A DNA stretch of 64,000 bases from positions 37,890,441-37,954,440 of the forward strand of contig CM026568.1 in the NCBI GenBank assembly GCA_015143295.1. Reading direction: 5' to 3'. This DNA comes from Tetracentron sinense (Eukaryota; Streptophyta; Magnoliopsida; Trochodendrales; Trochodendraceae). Positions within the stretch are counted from its first letter, which is position 1. Each line of letters starts with the position of its first letter. The translations under genes were made by a program, and so were the position numbers. Shown piece by piece: positions 12,813 through 24,658 of the stretch. The notes below the pieces were generated by a model that had not been told where the DNA came from, did no database searches, and worked only from the letters and a program-made list of their open reading frames with translations.

Positions 12813-14211
12813 TGATGCCCAGATAATGGACCCTAGAGAGGGGGAGGGTGTGAATAGGGTTTATGACAAATTTTAATTTTATACTAAGTGATTATAGCAG
12901 AATAACAAATTTATCACTAATACTACCAAGTAAAAATCAGAGATATAGATTAGATAGAGAGTTAGAAATGCCAGATACCAGATATGTTATCGGGATTCAG
13001 CAACTTGCCTACGTCCCCGCCTTCAACCTTTCCCGTTTTAAGGATTTTCACACGATTCACTAATCGTGCTCTTCTTTTCCGGCAAAGAGCAAGCCTTATA
13101 ATCATTTTCCAGACTCAGGAAGAACCTTTAACACTCCTTTTGATAGGCTAAGGATGAACCTCTTCAAGAGAATCTCTCTCTTGGATACATGAGAACACTT
13201 TTCTCGAATTAGTGCAAGAATCCCTGATTCTTGACTTTCAGCAATTTCAGAAAATGTATGGATTTTAAATCCGAATTGAAAGCTCCTAATTTGAGCTAGA
13301 TAAGAATTGAATACAAGGCTGACAATCTCTCAAGATGGATTGGAATTGAATGCTCAATGAGTGAGGGATTGGGTTTCAAGATATTCAATGCAAAAACATA
13401 GTATTGATTTGCTAGAAGTTGGTGAGTGATGAATGATCAATAGAATAGTGTAATATTCTCTAAAATCCTTATATTTTGATCATAAATCAACTCTATTTAT
13501 AGTTGGGCAATCAATATGACCGTTGGGAGTGTATTTAATACGAGCTAGTCGTTGAAAATTATCCGTTATAGGTTTTTTCCGCAGACACTCGTCGACGAGT
13601 GAGTGAATTTTAGGCCTGAGTCGTTGACGAGTGGAGACAGAAGCAATTGCTTCATTTTCCTGTCATCCACTCGTCGACGAGTTCACTGAATTTTTTCAGT
13701 AAACTCATCTTAATGAAGCCAAAAAGATGGGAAACATGCTAGGACCCTTAGGCAATCAATTTAAAATTATTTTAATCATTTTTAGGGCCTTAGAATGATG
13801 TCCAAATTATACTAGGTCTCATAGGGTCTATTTAGGTAGTCTTTGAGCAATTCTTTTCCAATGTCTTGAAGAATTTTTACAAGGTCCTAGACACTTTAAG
13901 TTAGACACTAGTCTTCCTTGAAAGATGATCTTCAGTCTTGATTTCAGAAGCTCTACTCTTGATGGATCTTCATGAATTGTCTTTAAGCTTTTGAGGCTTC
14001 TTAGAAGAACTAGAACTTGAACTTTGACCTTGATTACTTTGAATTGATTTAAGCTCTTCAATTTTTTATATCTTGAATTTTGATCTTAATGGACTTCTTC
14101 TCTGAAATTTCACATACTCAATGGAAATATTAGTACATCAAGAGTCATTCCATTATTGTGTCATCATTGAAACTAGTAAGAGTACATAGAGTTGTAACCT
14201 TGAGGCTAACA
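12813..14211 (-). mobile_element. Solo LTR E (SIRE-like copia LTR) with 5-bp duplication
   Basis: On the minus strand it starts TGTTAGCCTCAAGG and ends ...CTGGGCATCA. The five bases ATCTT stand on both sides (12808-12812 and 14212-14216). It resembles, in start, end and order of motifs, the LTR of element B (24659-26147), including the closing block CTAGAGGGGGAGG/GTGAATAGGGT. A solo LTR arises when the two LTRs of an element recombine. Three copies of an ACTCGTCGACGAGT-type palindrome lie at 13585-13690. Confidence 0.9.
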
Positions 14212-14987
14212 ATCTTATCTAAGCTCTGTTACATATCCTCAAGGACCTTTCCATTCCCTTTTTTCCTTCTTTTTTTTAACCTTTCACCTCTTGTTCAAGC
14301 CTTGTATGATGTCACACCATAGTGTAAAGCTTGAAATTGTAACTGTTCATCACTCTAAGTAAAACCTTAAGTAAATACCTTCCACTTTCTTGAACCTTAC
14401 ATTTTCAAAGAAAGAAAAACGTAATTTTTTTTTCAAATGCCAACTTTATGTAACAGATTTATGATTAGAAATACAACTCAGATCAGCCATTCTCCAAAAC
14501 CCGAAATCACCATGAAAGGATAAAATTGGATCTTGAGCATTTACTGTACTAGCAATTTGAAGAGACCAAGAAGGAACTGATCTCAAAGCTACCATGGTAT
14601 GAGAGTACTAAACACTGTTAGACCATTATCCAGCACCCTTGTATTCTAAATCCAAGGGCTGGCACATATATATTTCATTTCCAATTGAAGTCAAGATCTA
14701 CCCAATTATCTAGTCACATGGAGAATGAATATTTAAATCACTTGAATTTGGGTTTGATGGAGATCTCCTGGATATGCCTCTAGTAGGTGTCATAATGGAT
14801 AAGCTTATTATCAAGCGCAACACCCCAAGTTTTGAACAGGGTATGAACGAGTTCCAAACTGAAATAATTTTCAATCTCCGACACCACACTTTCATGACTG
14901 TCTTGAACTTAGATCCAAATATGTCCTTTTTATTGTAGAAATTTTGGATATGTGATTCGGTAATTAGCGATCGAAATTGTCTTAAAA

Positions 14988-15587
14988 TTGTTGTTCCCAT
15001 AGGGGTAAATTACTTGTAATCGCTATCCAAAAAAAAAATACAGTCTCTGAAGAATTCGAACAGTACGTCAACCTTTATTCCAGAAATTTCTGCACTTGAA
15101 AAACAGTTAGAAAATTGGTAGCTCCTGTGAAGTGAGGTGCGGATCACGTTGCTTTTTTTAAGATATTTCGTGCCCCCCACAGATGCACTGGGTTGCTAGA
15201 TATGATGCCTCTAGGATACAACAACTTCACATAAATCTATCCCTGACTATAAACTTGCATAACTTATAGTCGCACACCTTTTACTCTGTTTCTTACCAAA
15301 CAATCTCTCAAAAAAAAAAAAATTCTCAAACATAAGAAAACATAAGAGTGAAGAAAACCTTTTTTAATCTTCTCTCTCATAATAGAAGGAAAAATACATA
15401 TTACATATAATATAGAAAACTAATTAGGATTTTAGAATTCTAAAACTGTCACATTAGTGACTAATAATTGTAACGATAAACCTTTGAAATGTTTCCACCA
15501 TTAAAGCCTTAAATGACTATAATAAAATTAAATAAATTAATATTTAATTTTTTTAATTTTGAATCACAATCATCCAAAGGTACAACA
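14988..15587 (-). repeat. LTR of copia element D (5' LTR)
   Basis: It is the second copy of the 600-base LTR, ending on the plus strand with GGTACAACA followed by TCTG. The internal side (14710-14987) shows no complement to a tRNA primer. A 96-codon frame there has no domain that I recognise. Confidence 0.85.
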
Positions 15588-15736
15588 TCTGCCACCTCTA
15601 GTGTTTATTTTTTAAGCTTTTCTCACCCCTACTTAATATATTACTCATGTGTCCTAACTCCCACCGAAACCAAGTTAATTTTGTTACAAATTTGTATAGA
15701 ACGGGAATGTGTCATACCAGAATCTGTATTGGGCAT

Positions 15737-16190
15737 GGTTTGAAATTTCGAAATTGTCGATGATTTCGGCAAGCCAACCCGAACCGAAATCCCGAAAAAT
15801 TGTGGGATTTTGGCGAAATTTCGAATTTCGAAATATTAATATTTTATTTATTATATATATATTTTATTTATATATATATATATATTAAAAAATAATATTT
15901 TATTAAATTTTTATATATTTATATAAATATTATTATTTTATTTTTAAAATTAATATATAAATTTTCAAAATTTCAGTAAATATTTCGGAATTTTAATTAA
16001 AAAATAATTAAAAAAAATTTATTTAAAAATAAAAAATCAGATTTCGGCTGAAATTTCAAAATCTTCGAAATCCGAAATTTTTGTAATTTCAGCCGAAATC
16101 TGATTTCCGAAATAAACCCAATTTCGATATCAGTGGGGTTGTCCGAAATCGAAATTTCAATGAAATTTTATTTTATACCTTGGTCTTGGG
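15737..16190. repeat. AT-rich repeat with GAAATTTCG words
   Basis: Many copies of GAAATTTCGAAAT-like words occur at both ends, in opposite orientation overall, around a core of TATATATTTT. This recalls plant MITE-like elements with GAAATTTC ends, but the termini and target duplication are unclear. Confidence 0.5.
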
Positions 16191-16654
16191 TCATAACGCT
16201 TTAGGAACAAGACAGTTTCAAGAAGTCATTTGCAATGTTGGATTGTACCTCATTTAAAAGAACAAAAAAAAGAAAAGAAAAAAGGATTGTTATTACTGAT
16301 TCACTGCTCATCATTCATCATTGAGAATGGCTAGGTTTAAGAGATGGCACGATTCAACTTACCCAATCATCGTGTCCCCTGTTTAGAGAGTGGGATCATG
16401 GTCATCATGCTTTCTGGGTGGGCTTCCACGACCATCACTGTCTTGTTCAGCTGAACTAACCATTTACAGGCATGGTTAGATCATGTTACACCGCAATGTG
16501 TATGCAGCACTGCTTCAACCAACTCAATATGCCTGGGTGGATTATCATGCTTTATCCAATATTATATATTGAGGGGGAAAAATATCGGAAAGGACACACG
16601 TCAGCTGCAAATGTTCACCTATGGTTTACTGGTAGAAGGTAGAAGTTGGACGGT

Positions 16655-17300
16655 GTGATACCCTGACCTGTACTCCGATGATAAAGTAAGTAGATGAAGA
16701 AGAAGATGATGAACAGTAAAGCAAGTAGGAGCACTGATAAAATATGTCTATCTTTCGATCCTTGTAACATTGAAATTCTCGGGGTATTTATAGGTTAACA
16801 TTTGGTATGGCCATAGATGACCATAGATGCCCATAGATGCCCATAACACGTGTCCTGCACTCATTACCAAATATGTCAGTAAAATCTACCACCTGTTGCA
16901 TCACACGTGAAAGCCTACCATTAGTTCAGTCGGTTGAGTCTGACAACACACAGAAGTGACCTGCATTAAATACCGAGGCAGTGCTTTCGGCCCACTTGTC
17001 AGAACAATCGATCGCCTCCTGCTTATCTCCTCCTGCGAGTCGGTCTCGTTGTTGACTCGAGCTCGAATACGTTGTATATGTCTTAAAATATGACCTGGAC
17101 ATCCTTATCCGAATCACGACGGGCTCGTTGTTCAATTAACACCGAAAACGTTGTCGAGAATACAACGTCTACGTTGTGCACAAGACAACGGAAACGTTGT
17201 CGAAACCACAACGAGAACGTCGTTTCGCAAGACCACGGATACGTCTTAATGTGTACAACGCGAACGCTATGCATCAGATAATGTGTATCCTCCTATTTTA
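16655..17300 (-). repeat. LTR-like stretch with minus-strand TATA box
   Basis: On the minus strand, CCTATAAATACCCCGAG (near 16780-16796) is a good TATA box. It is followed by a leader and, at 16659, an end GGTATCACA like an LTR 3' end. Upstream (17060-17275) is a GC-richer region with repeated ACGTTGT words. No second copy or target duplication was found, so the extent is uncertain. Confidence 0.4.
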
Positions 17301-17907
17301 AGCACGTGACTCAAACATACATCCACGTGTCACTTTCATGCACAAAACAACAAAAGCCAGCTCGTTTCCCTAACGTTAATTAGTTTTTACGAATTTTATC
17401 CCTTACATATACGAACCATTAATCATTATAACCACTCCCGCAAAACTATATTCCACTTTGTATTAGAACTGACTCTGAAATATTGAATATTAACCAAAAA
17501 TGATGAAAATAAAAAGAACAAACTAATGGAATCAACAAACTTGACCAAGATTAGCCAAAAAAAAAAGCACAGGAGTTCAGATTTAGCACCAGGTTTATAA
17601 GGCCTATGAATCATTGTTCTGAGCTGTTTCTGTTAGGCAGAGCTCTAATGGAGTTTGATTCTTCTCAGCTAAAGAATGGGCACATGCATTTGCAACTCCC
17701 AAACACTGTTGGACATTATAATTTTAAAATAGTAACAGAACACAAACGCTGCAACCACTAATTTATTCTTAGTCAAATACGCAAACACTAAATCCCGGAA
17801 AAATAAAGGAATAATGCGTGATATTAAAAGCGTAGGGATTCTTAGAACCATTCCCCATACTCAAGGGTGACAGAAGTACAGCAGGAAGTAGCAGCAGCTA
17901 GGGGTTC

Positions 17908-18156
17908 CTACCCTTCCATGTAGTAGTTAGTCCTCTGCTTCAGAGACGCTCCCTCAGAATATATGCACAGTGTCGTATGCAAATCTTGGCATGTCAAGAA
18001 AAACAAATGTTGAAGCACATATAATCCACGATAGTATGAAGTTGCAATTATTTTTTCAAATGTTCTATGAACACTCCTATGAAACTTGCTTTCAATAAGT
18101 AAGAGATCTTTATGCTCTAGGTATAAACTCCATATTTTGCCCCCTCTGCCATCCAC
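17908..18156 (-). other. Open frame of 82 codons, unidentified
   Basis: It reads MDGRGGKIWSLYLEHKDLL and onward to a stop, with ordinary amino-acid composition rather than low complexity. On the minus strand it is preceded by a pyrimidine-poor TCTGATAG that could serve as a weak splice acceptor. I do not recognise the protein. It may be a terminal exon of a lost or neighbouring gene, or chance. Confidence 0.2.
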
Positions 18157-18344
18157 CTATCAGATAAGGACAACCTCATTGATCGGACAGTCCGGATCAC
18201 TGACATGAGATGGCTGACTTTAAAGAGAAGTATTATTGTGCATGGAAAATGTTCCGGATAATTACAGGGTATGCAGATTTAAATCTTTTTTTTTTCACTA
18301 TAAGCAAAATGATAATATGATTATCAATACATGTAATTAATAGT

Positions 18345-19240
18345 AGGGTAAACACTCATCTCCCTTGAGGTTTGGTGAAATTTCAGAAACCTCCCCTCTT
18401 GATTCTGAAATTACACTGACCTCCCCTCAACTTTGGTTTCTATAACATATACCCCCTTCCATTAGTTAGCCGTTAGTTTTATGGATGAACTTTGATGATG
18501 CCATCATTCAAACATTTTAAAATGTCTAAATTACCCTTTGCAAAGTCCAACTAATAATACAATAAAATAAATGATAATTGGGTTTTGTAACCAAGGATAT
18601 AGTATTAACTTAAGGTTAATATATATTTCCAAAACCAAGGTTAATAGTATCAACTTAAGGTATATATATATATATTCTAAATACCAATGTTAGATAGATG
18701 AACTCTAGAGGTAAGTGAATCTTAGCCATAGTTAATGAGAATTAAAAGAGACAGGTGGTGGCTTATAGAGACACTTTAACTAGGGTTAAATATAATTAAC
18801 ATAAGGTTAATGTTTTTTCTTAAAACTAAGGTTAGTGGCGAGTGAGTCTTGACCATAGTTAATGGGTGTTAAAAGGGAAATGTGGCGGCTTGTAGAGCCC
18901 CCTTTAATTGCGGTTAAGTATAATCAACCTAAGGTTATTTTTTCTCTAAAACCTAAGGTTAGGTGGATAAACCCTAAGGGTGAGTGAATCTTAATCATAG
19001 TTAGTGGATGTTAAAAGGGACATGTGGCGGCTTGAGACGTTTATGTGTCTTTTGGTTGAGCTTTCAAACTAAGCTTATGTGTTTCCTCTAAGTAATAAGG
19101 ATAAAATTGAAAAATAATAACATTAGTTAACGGAGTTAATAGGATGAGCCTGATAGGGGAGGTCAGTATAATTTCATAAACAAGAGGGGAGGTTTCTGAA
19201 ATTACACCAAACCTCTGGGGAGGTGAGTGTAATTTACCCT
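18345..19240. mobile_element. Non-autonomous TIR element with ~85-bp termini
   Basis: The left end, from AGGGTAAACACTCATCTCCC, is inverted in the right end, which closes GGTGAGTGTAATTTACCCT. Pairing continues about 85 bases inward through GAGGTTTGGTG, TTTCAGAAACCTCCCCTCTT and GACCTCCCCT. Long TIRs and about 0.9 kb without a transposase suggest a Mutator-like non-autonomous element. A clean 9-bp duplication is not seen; both flanks contain only TTAATA. Its centre is a diverged tandem array. Confidence 0.75.
18590..19045. repeat. Three diverged tandem units (~130 bp) inside the TIR element
   Basis: Each unit contains a version of GTGAGTGAATCTTAACCATA followed by GTTAATGGGTGTTAAAAGGG, then a CATGTGGCGGCTTG word and an AAGGTTA stretch. 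Related single copies occur near 4900, 6600-6740, 44600-44770 and 50590-50720. Confidence 0.75.
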
Positions 19241-19271
19241 TAATAATATTGTTCTTGTTGTTGTGAATGTG

Positions 19272-19485
19272 TAAAGTTGCAATTACAAAAGATAAGTAGA
19301 TTTACATGGTTAGGCAAGGTGCCTACTCCACGGGAGAAGAAGGGAGAGAGATGTATTATTCATGGGTGCTCACGATAGGAGCCTTTAATTAAATAGGTAG
19401 ACAAAAGACTCAAGGAAAGAAACTACCAAAAATAGTCTCCCACAAATAGCAACAAATCACCAAAGATCCTCCGTCACCAACAACA
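19272..19485 (-). repeat. 3' LTR of copia element C
   Basis: It is 214 bases, TGTTGTTGG...CTTTA on the minus strand. It aligns with 30953-31033 plus 37594-37724. A purine-rich tract (minus strand AACTTGAGGGAGAG) follows directly on the internal side, as expected next to a 3' LTR. Confidence 0.93.
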
Positions 19486-19559
19486 CTCTCCCTCAAGTTG
19501 GAGCTGTAAGCACCCAATTTTTACACCATTGTCCTAACCATGGTTAAGAATTTTAACCA

Positions 19560-19930
19560 TGGTTATCCCCAGGTAAGCCCTAGTAGCCCTAGGTAGACCC
19601 TAATTCAAACCCTAGTAGCCCTAGGTAGACCCTAATCCAAACCCTAGTTTAACCCTAGGTAATACCCTAAACCCTAGGCTAACCCTAGCCAAACCCTAGG
19701 TCTAACCCTAGGTAAACCCTAGACCTAACCCTAGGCCTAGCCCTCGTCCAAACCCTAGTGCAAACCCTACGGGCTCAAGGCCCATTTCAACTAAAAAAAC
19801 CTAAACTCTAGACCAAACCCTAAGCTAACCCTAGCTAAAGCCTAGGTCTAACCCTAGGTGAACCTTAGACCTAACCCTGGGTCCAACCCTAGTTAGAACC
19901 CTAGTCTAACCCTAGGTTAAAGCTCTGCGG
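19560..19930. repeat. Degenerate telomere-like CCCTAR array inside LTR A
   Basis: AACCCTAG, CCCTAGGT and close variants repeat dozens of times at irregular spacing. The plant telomere word is CCCTAAA; here the hexamer-octamer is different and irregular, so this is LTR sequence and not a chromosome end. Confidence 0.8.
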
Positions 19931-20918
19931 GCTCAAGGCCTGTTTCAAGTCCTAAAACCCCAAAAATCATGGCTAAAACCCCATCTTTGGGCCCAAACAA
20001 GGGCCCATAAGACCTAACCCCAGTAGGGCCCACTTACTTTTTTCGAATTTTGAAAGTTGGAGCCAACTCCAAATAGGGTAAAGGGGGTACTGCCCTCAGC
20101 CTGCATGTGTGAGGGCTGGGGCCAAAGAAGAAACCAAAAAAAAAAAAAACCAATAGAAGATATTGTTCATTATCTTCTCCACTTGAACAACATACAACAG
20201 TCCACCTGCTACTCCAGCAGCCCCATGCTCCTCTCCAATCCTCACCCTTTGGTCCCCCCACGCGTCCAATAATACCCACAATACCCTCAGACCTCCCTCC
20301 ACTCTCCTATAAAGCTCCCACCATCGCCATGAATTGACGAGACCATTTTCTTCTCATACCCAAGCTCTGTCCACCTTCGGCCTACCCATCCCAGCCTTCA
20401 CCACCTACCCCAGTCCAATCCCAGACCTTCCTTAGCTTCGATCAGTAGTCTTTAGACCCTGTCCTAGCCCTTGCAACACTACAACATCACCTCCACAGTT
20501 CGGATTTTCAAAAAAAAAAAAAAAAAGATTTTTTTTTCATACCCAGGTTCTGTCCAAGCCTAGTCAACCCCTCCTCTCCTTTGCTACATCCCTTACCTCA
20601 GCCTTAGGAAGGATACAGATGTCCCAGAGCCACTCGAGGGGCTGTTCAAGCTATCCTTAGTGCTCCACCACCAAACAAGCCATCGTGCACAGTCCCCCCG
20701 CCACTGCAGCAACGCCACAGTAGGGTAGGACCACCCCTCACCCCCTGTATTTTTTTGTTTCTAAACTCTGTAAGGACCCTTGGTCCTCTTCCAGGGGTCC
20801 ATTTTATCTCTTTCTTTTCTATATTTTTTTGTTAGTTTAGTCCACTTGGGATAAGGACCCCCTGCCTTAACCGTAGGCATGGGGGGACTCCTTTGAGGTG
20901 CAGCTTGGGTGTAGCTCT

Positions 20919-20943
20919 CCCCCCCCCCCCCCCCCCCCCCCCC
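20919..20943. repeat. Poly(C) run of 25
   Basis: It is an uninterrupted homopolymer within LTR A. The length may be unreliable in sequencing. Confidence 0.9.
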
Positions 20944-22211
20944 ACTCGTGCATGGTCCATCCCATTAAAGTATGGGGGGTCCTCAATCCATGAGGAATCA
21001 TCTGGACTCGCAGTGGTTAAGCACCCCTAACCAAGAAGAATTTTTTTTTTTAAAATGACCATTATTGGCCTCCACTGTAGCAGTCCTTTAGCCGTGGTTA
21101 GGTTAGGCCCTGGTCAAGACCAAGGCCATGGTTAGTCTCACCACACCCTTGGCTAACTCCCATGGCTTTTCCATGCCTTAACTCTCCCTTAACCACGGTT
21201 AACTTTGGTCTCAAAAGTTGAAACTCAACATTTTGAACTTGCAAGCAGGGCCTCTTTGGGCCACTGTGGGGCCCACACCCGACCTCCTCCTGGGCCCACC
21301 AAAGGCCCAGGGTGTTCCCTGCACTTCAGGCTATACACCCATGTCTCAGTTTCTCCTGAGTCAACCCTTAACCTGAGTTAACACCATGCAAACCATTGTT
21401 AAAAAGTTGGTTGTTAAAACTCGTTATTTCATGTATTACCAACCAATACTACTTTGGGCTTCTGTGGGGCCCGCAATCGACCTCCCCCTGGGCCCACCAA
21501 AGGCCCAGGGTGTTTCATGCACTTTAGGCTATTCTAGGCCCTGTCATGATCCCTGAGCCCACTTTTGACCTAACCGAACCCTTAACCATAGTTAAGCACC
21601 CTTTAACCCATAAAATTCTGAAAAATTGATAAAAAAAAAAGAAGAAATATTCTCAGAATTCCAAAATGATCCTCTATAATCATTTTAACTCTGGTTAGGA
21701 TCCTTAACCATAGTCAAACCCCACTTTTGGTTAACTTTTAACTATAGTTAAGCGGCTCTTAATCAACAAAAATCTAGAAAAATACTTAGAAATTCAAAAA
21801 TATTCTGAGAAGCCCAAAATGATCTGTTTTAGCCATTTAACCACGGTTAGCAGCCCTAACCATGGTGACCTCCCCACTTAACCATGGTTAAGTAATCCTT
21901 AACCATGGTTAAGTAATCCTTAACCACTGGAAAAAATTTAGAAAAATCCTAAAAAAATCTAAAAATTACAAAAAGATCAAAAACAAGCTTTCTGGACCTT
22001 TTTACCATGGTTAGCACCCTAATCATGATTAACTCCGATTAGCACTCTTAACCTCGGTTAAATCCGGTTTTGGTCTACCGGGCCTCATCTCAATTGCAGA
22101 TCAAGACCTTATCCAAGTCTCGGGGACTTATCCCTTCTGAATGAATAGATGACGACTCTACACTCCCCGTGGGATTAATTAGGGTTTCCCAAAACCCACG
22201 CTCACAGGAGC

Positions 22212-22315
22212 ATAAATGTCGATAGAGCCCAACTTGGATAAGATCTGATGAAACTTTATTGAAGGCAACTCTTTGGTAAAGATATCTGCTAATTGATCAT
22301 CACTACGAATATATG
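22212..22315 (-). pseudogene. C-terminal RNase H piece of element C
   Basis: On the minus strand it reads YIRSDDQLADIFTKELPS and onward to GSIDIYAP, the standard end of a copia RNase H domain. The stop codon itself lies across the LTR A insertion at 19493-19495. The upstream part of the domain is at 26153-26470, across element B. This proves that A and B inserted into one continuous copia reading region. Confidence 0.9.
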
Positions 22316-22476
22316 TGTTAACCTTTTTGACCTAAGGTAACATATTTGATTTTGATGATAACACAATAATAGAATGATATTTGTGTTACTAATGTTCTAT
22401 TGAGTTTAAGTGTAATTCAACTTATGGAGAGCATTAACACATCATTCAAAGCAAAAAAAATGAAAATGCAACCAAG
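22316..22476 (+). repeat. Truncated 5' LTR of element B
   Basis: The first 161 bases match the start of the 3' LTR at 24659 (ACCTAAGGTAACATATTTGA and onward), after which the similarity stops abruptly at gag sequence. Confidence 0.88.
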
Positions 22477-22529
22477 AGTTTAATAGAATATTCACTTATG
22501 ACTCCACAAAGAAAATTTAAGATAAACTT

Positions 22530-23816
22530 CAAGTTATCTATGAATGGACAAACCAAGTTAAAGAAGAAAAAATTAGTAGATTAGTCAATAAATATGAATT
22601 GTTTAAAATGAAACCAAATAAACTTATTTCATTTATGTTTTCTAAATTCACTAACATCATTAATGAGCATAAATCTCTTGGTAAGGTGTATTCCAATGCA
22701 GTAAATATGAGGAAGATCCTCCAATCACTATCAAAGGAATGGGCTCCCAAAGTCATGGTCATCCAAGAATCAAAAGATTTGACAAAGCTACTTATGGTTG
22801 AGCTTCTCGGATCGTTAATGACCCATGAGTCAATCATGAGGAATTAAGAAATCCAAGAAGAATAGCCTACACCAAGAAGGGGACATGCCTTGAAATCCTC
22901 AAAAATGAGCTTAAGTCAAGAAAGTGAAAGTGAAGAAGATGAGAGTGAAAATGATGAAAAGATGTTTCACTTAACAAGAGAATTCTAAAATATCTTAAAG
23001 CATAAGAAGAACCTCAAGAAAAGAGCTTACAAGAAAGCATTTGAAAAATAGGTCATTAAGGGCAATAAGAGTGAAAAAGAAGATATCATTTGCTATGAAT
23101 GCAATGAACTGGGACACATCAAGCCGGATTGCCCTAAACTCAAGAAGAGCCAAAAATACAAGAAAACAATGAAGGCTACAACTTGGGATGACTCAGACTC
23201 AAGCTCAAGTGATAAGTATGAAAGAGCAAACCTTTGCCTAATGATTCATAAAGATATATAAGGATAAAGATGGGGTAAATTCTTCTGATGATGAATCTCT
23301 TTCCTTTAATTATTTTATGAGAAACATACGATGAACTATATTGTGAATTGAAAAATAGTTTCTAAAAATAAAAAGCTTAAAAAGGAAAATTCATCCATTT
23401 CAAATCCAAATCAATTTTAAAAAAATGAAAATAAGATTTTAAAGTAAGAAAATGAGAAATTAAAAGAAAATGAAAATTTAATTTCTATGCCTAAAGTCTC
23501 AACTATTGAATGCAATGATTGTGAAATATTAAATGCCAAAGTTGATGACTTATCTTACATCATAATCAAATTCACTAATGGTAAAAAGATCATAGATACA
23601 ATGCTAGGAAATCAAATGTGTGTTTTTGGTAAGACCGGATTAGGCTATAATGTAAAAAATTATCAAATTTTCTTTAACCCTTGTTCTTCAAGATCTATCT
23701 ATAAAATTGTTGGTAATAAGAGGATTGGGCAAGTTTGGGTTCTTAAAGGAACAACCTCTCCCAAGTCTAATGTTGTTGGACCTAAAATGGTTTGGATGCT
23801 AAAGAGTGCTACCTAA
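22530..23816 (+). pseudogene. Broken gag of element B
   Basis: A UBN2-type copia gag can be followed across frameshifts. LFKMKPNKLISFMFSKFTN opens the middle of the gag domain, and LQSLSKEWAPKVMVIQESKD matches its usual closing part. A CCHC zinc knuckle (CYECNELGHIKPDC, about 23090-23135) follows, then an acidic/serine stretch. A last open segment (23487-23816) ends in VGPKMVWMLKSAT and a stop; this type of basic tail precedes protease in SIRE-like elements. In intact elements gag forms the virus-like particle. Stops (TAG at 23048) and indels make this copy non-functional. Confidence 0.82.
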
Positions 23817-24658
23817 ACTTGTGGAGTATTATGCCTAAGTCAAGTTTTTTTTAAATTGAAAATTTTGTAAAAGAACTTGACTAATGATACTTAATATGCT
23901 TGGATTATGTTATGAATAATATTTAGATAAACATTGATTAATGATATGTGTTCGATGCTTGAAAAAGTATGGTTGATATTTTTTTTGATATATTTTGGTT
24001 ATGATGCTATGATATTGGTATTATGAGCCTATGATAAAATGTTTGAAACATGTATATTTGATGATATGTATGAAATATATGTTTGATTAATGATGCTTGA
24101 TCCTTTTGATGATATGTTTTTATGGATGAAATGCTTTGAATGTGTTGTATGTAAAATGTTACGATGAAATGAAGTATCACGGCACTATGTTCAATTGAGT
24201 GGTGCCGTAAGTCTTTGGTATCCACATTGGCTATTACAGAGCAATTACTTAATAAGCTCAGGAATTATAACATTCTTTGTTCAATATTGAATGATATTTG
24301 AATGTTTTGTATGTTCATGCTTTTTGATGATGTCAGGGGGAGAAATGTGATAATGAAATGATATTCCTAAACCCCTAAATCTAATTGGTATTAAATGATA
24401 TACTTGATAAATTTTAATTGGTTTTATGAGCTTAAAAGATATATTCAATTTGGTCTCAATTGCTTAAAATGACTTATCAAAATTAAATTAAACAATTGGT
24501 TTCATGTCAAATGAATAATCTAATCTAAAATATGCAATGAATTAAAAAGTGTATCTATATGCATATATTTAGGGGGAACTAACCTCAAAAATCATTTATT
24601 GAGGGAGAGCTTGACTCATTTCATTTCATTATTATGTCATCATAAAAAATGGGAAGAT

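Larger units (their letters stand above)
8500..15587 (-). mobile_element. Copia LTR retrotransposon D, decayed
   Basis: Two direct repeats of about 600 bases (8500-9103 and 14988-15587), clearly alignable throughout, flank a degenerate copia pol region read on the minus strand. Outer flanks TCTG (8496-8499) and TCTG (15588-15591) give a short target duplication. Within, the end of RNase H is legible on the minus strand at 9725-9790 (SPENLADPFTKGLAREH, then stop). A typical RNase H motif (STLLALVLAREEVEWLR) is at 10030-10095, and the RT motif MDVKTTFLNGDLDEEIYM is at 10870-10925. The polyprotein has many stops. Solo LTR E is inserted at 12813-14211. No primer-binding site is evident next to the right LTR, so the 5' internal part is rearranged or lost. 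Confidence 0.85.
19505..22206 (+). mobile_element. Solo LTR A (2.7 kb) with telomere-like internal repeats
   Basis: It begins TGTAAGCACCCAATTTTTAC and ends AAAACCCACGCTCACA, with GGAGC on both sides (19500-19504 and 22207-22211). The insertion splits the polypurine region and end of RNase H of element C. A related solo LTR lies at 44773-47084 (same start and end words). A TATA box (CTCCTATAAAGC) sits near 20309. There is no coding capacity. The 5' part is an array of CCCTAGG/AACCCTAG words and the 3' part is rich in ACCATGGTTA-type palindromes. Lineage is unproven; length and ends suggest Ty3/gypsy. Confidence 0.9.

Noticed and set aside
17908..18156. Terminal exon of EMC6
   Set aside because: Sequence does not match the third helix of EMC6; kept only as an unidentified frame.
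19560..19930. Telomere or interstitial telomeric repeat
   Set aside because: Words are CCCTAG-type, irregular, and lie inside a bounded solo LTR; not the regular CCCTAAA of a plant telomere.
20034..20302. Three overlapping frames on both strands
   Set aside because: They lie in the promoter-proximal part of solo LTR A and contain no domain.
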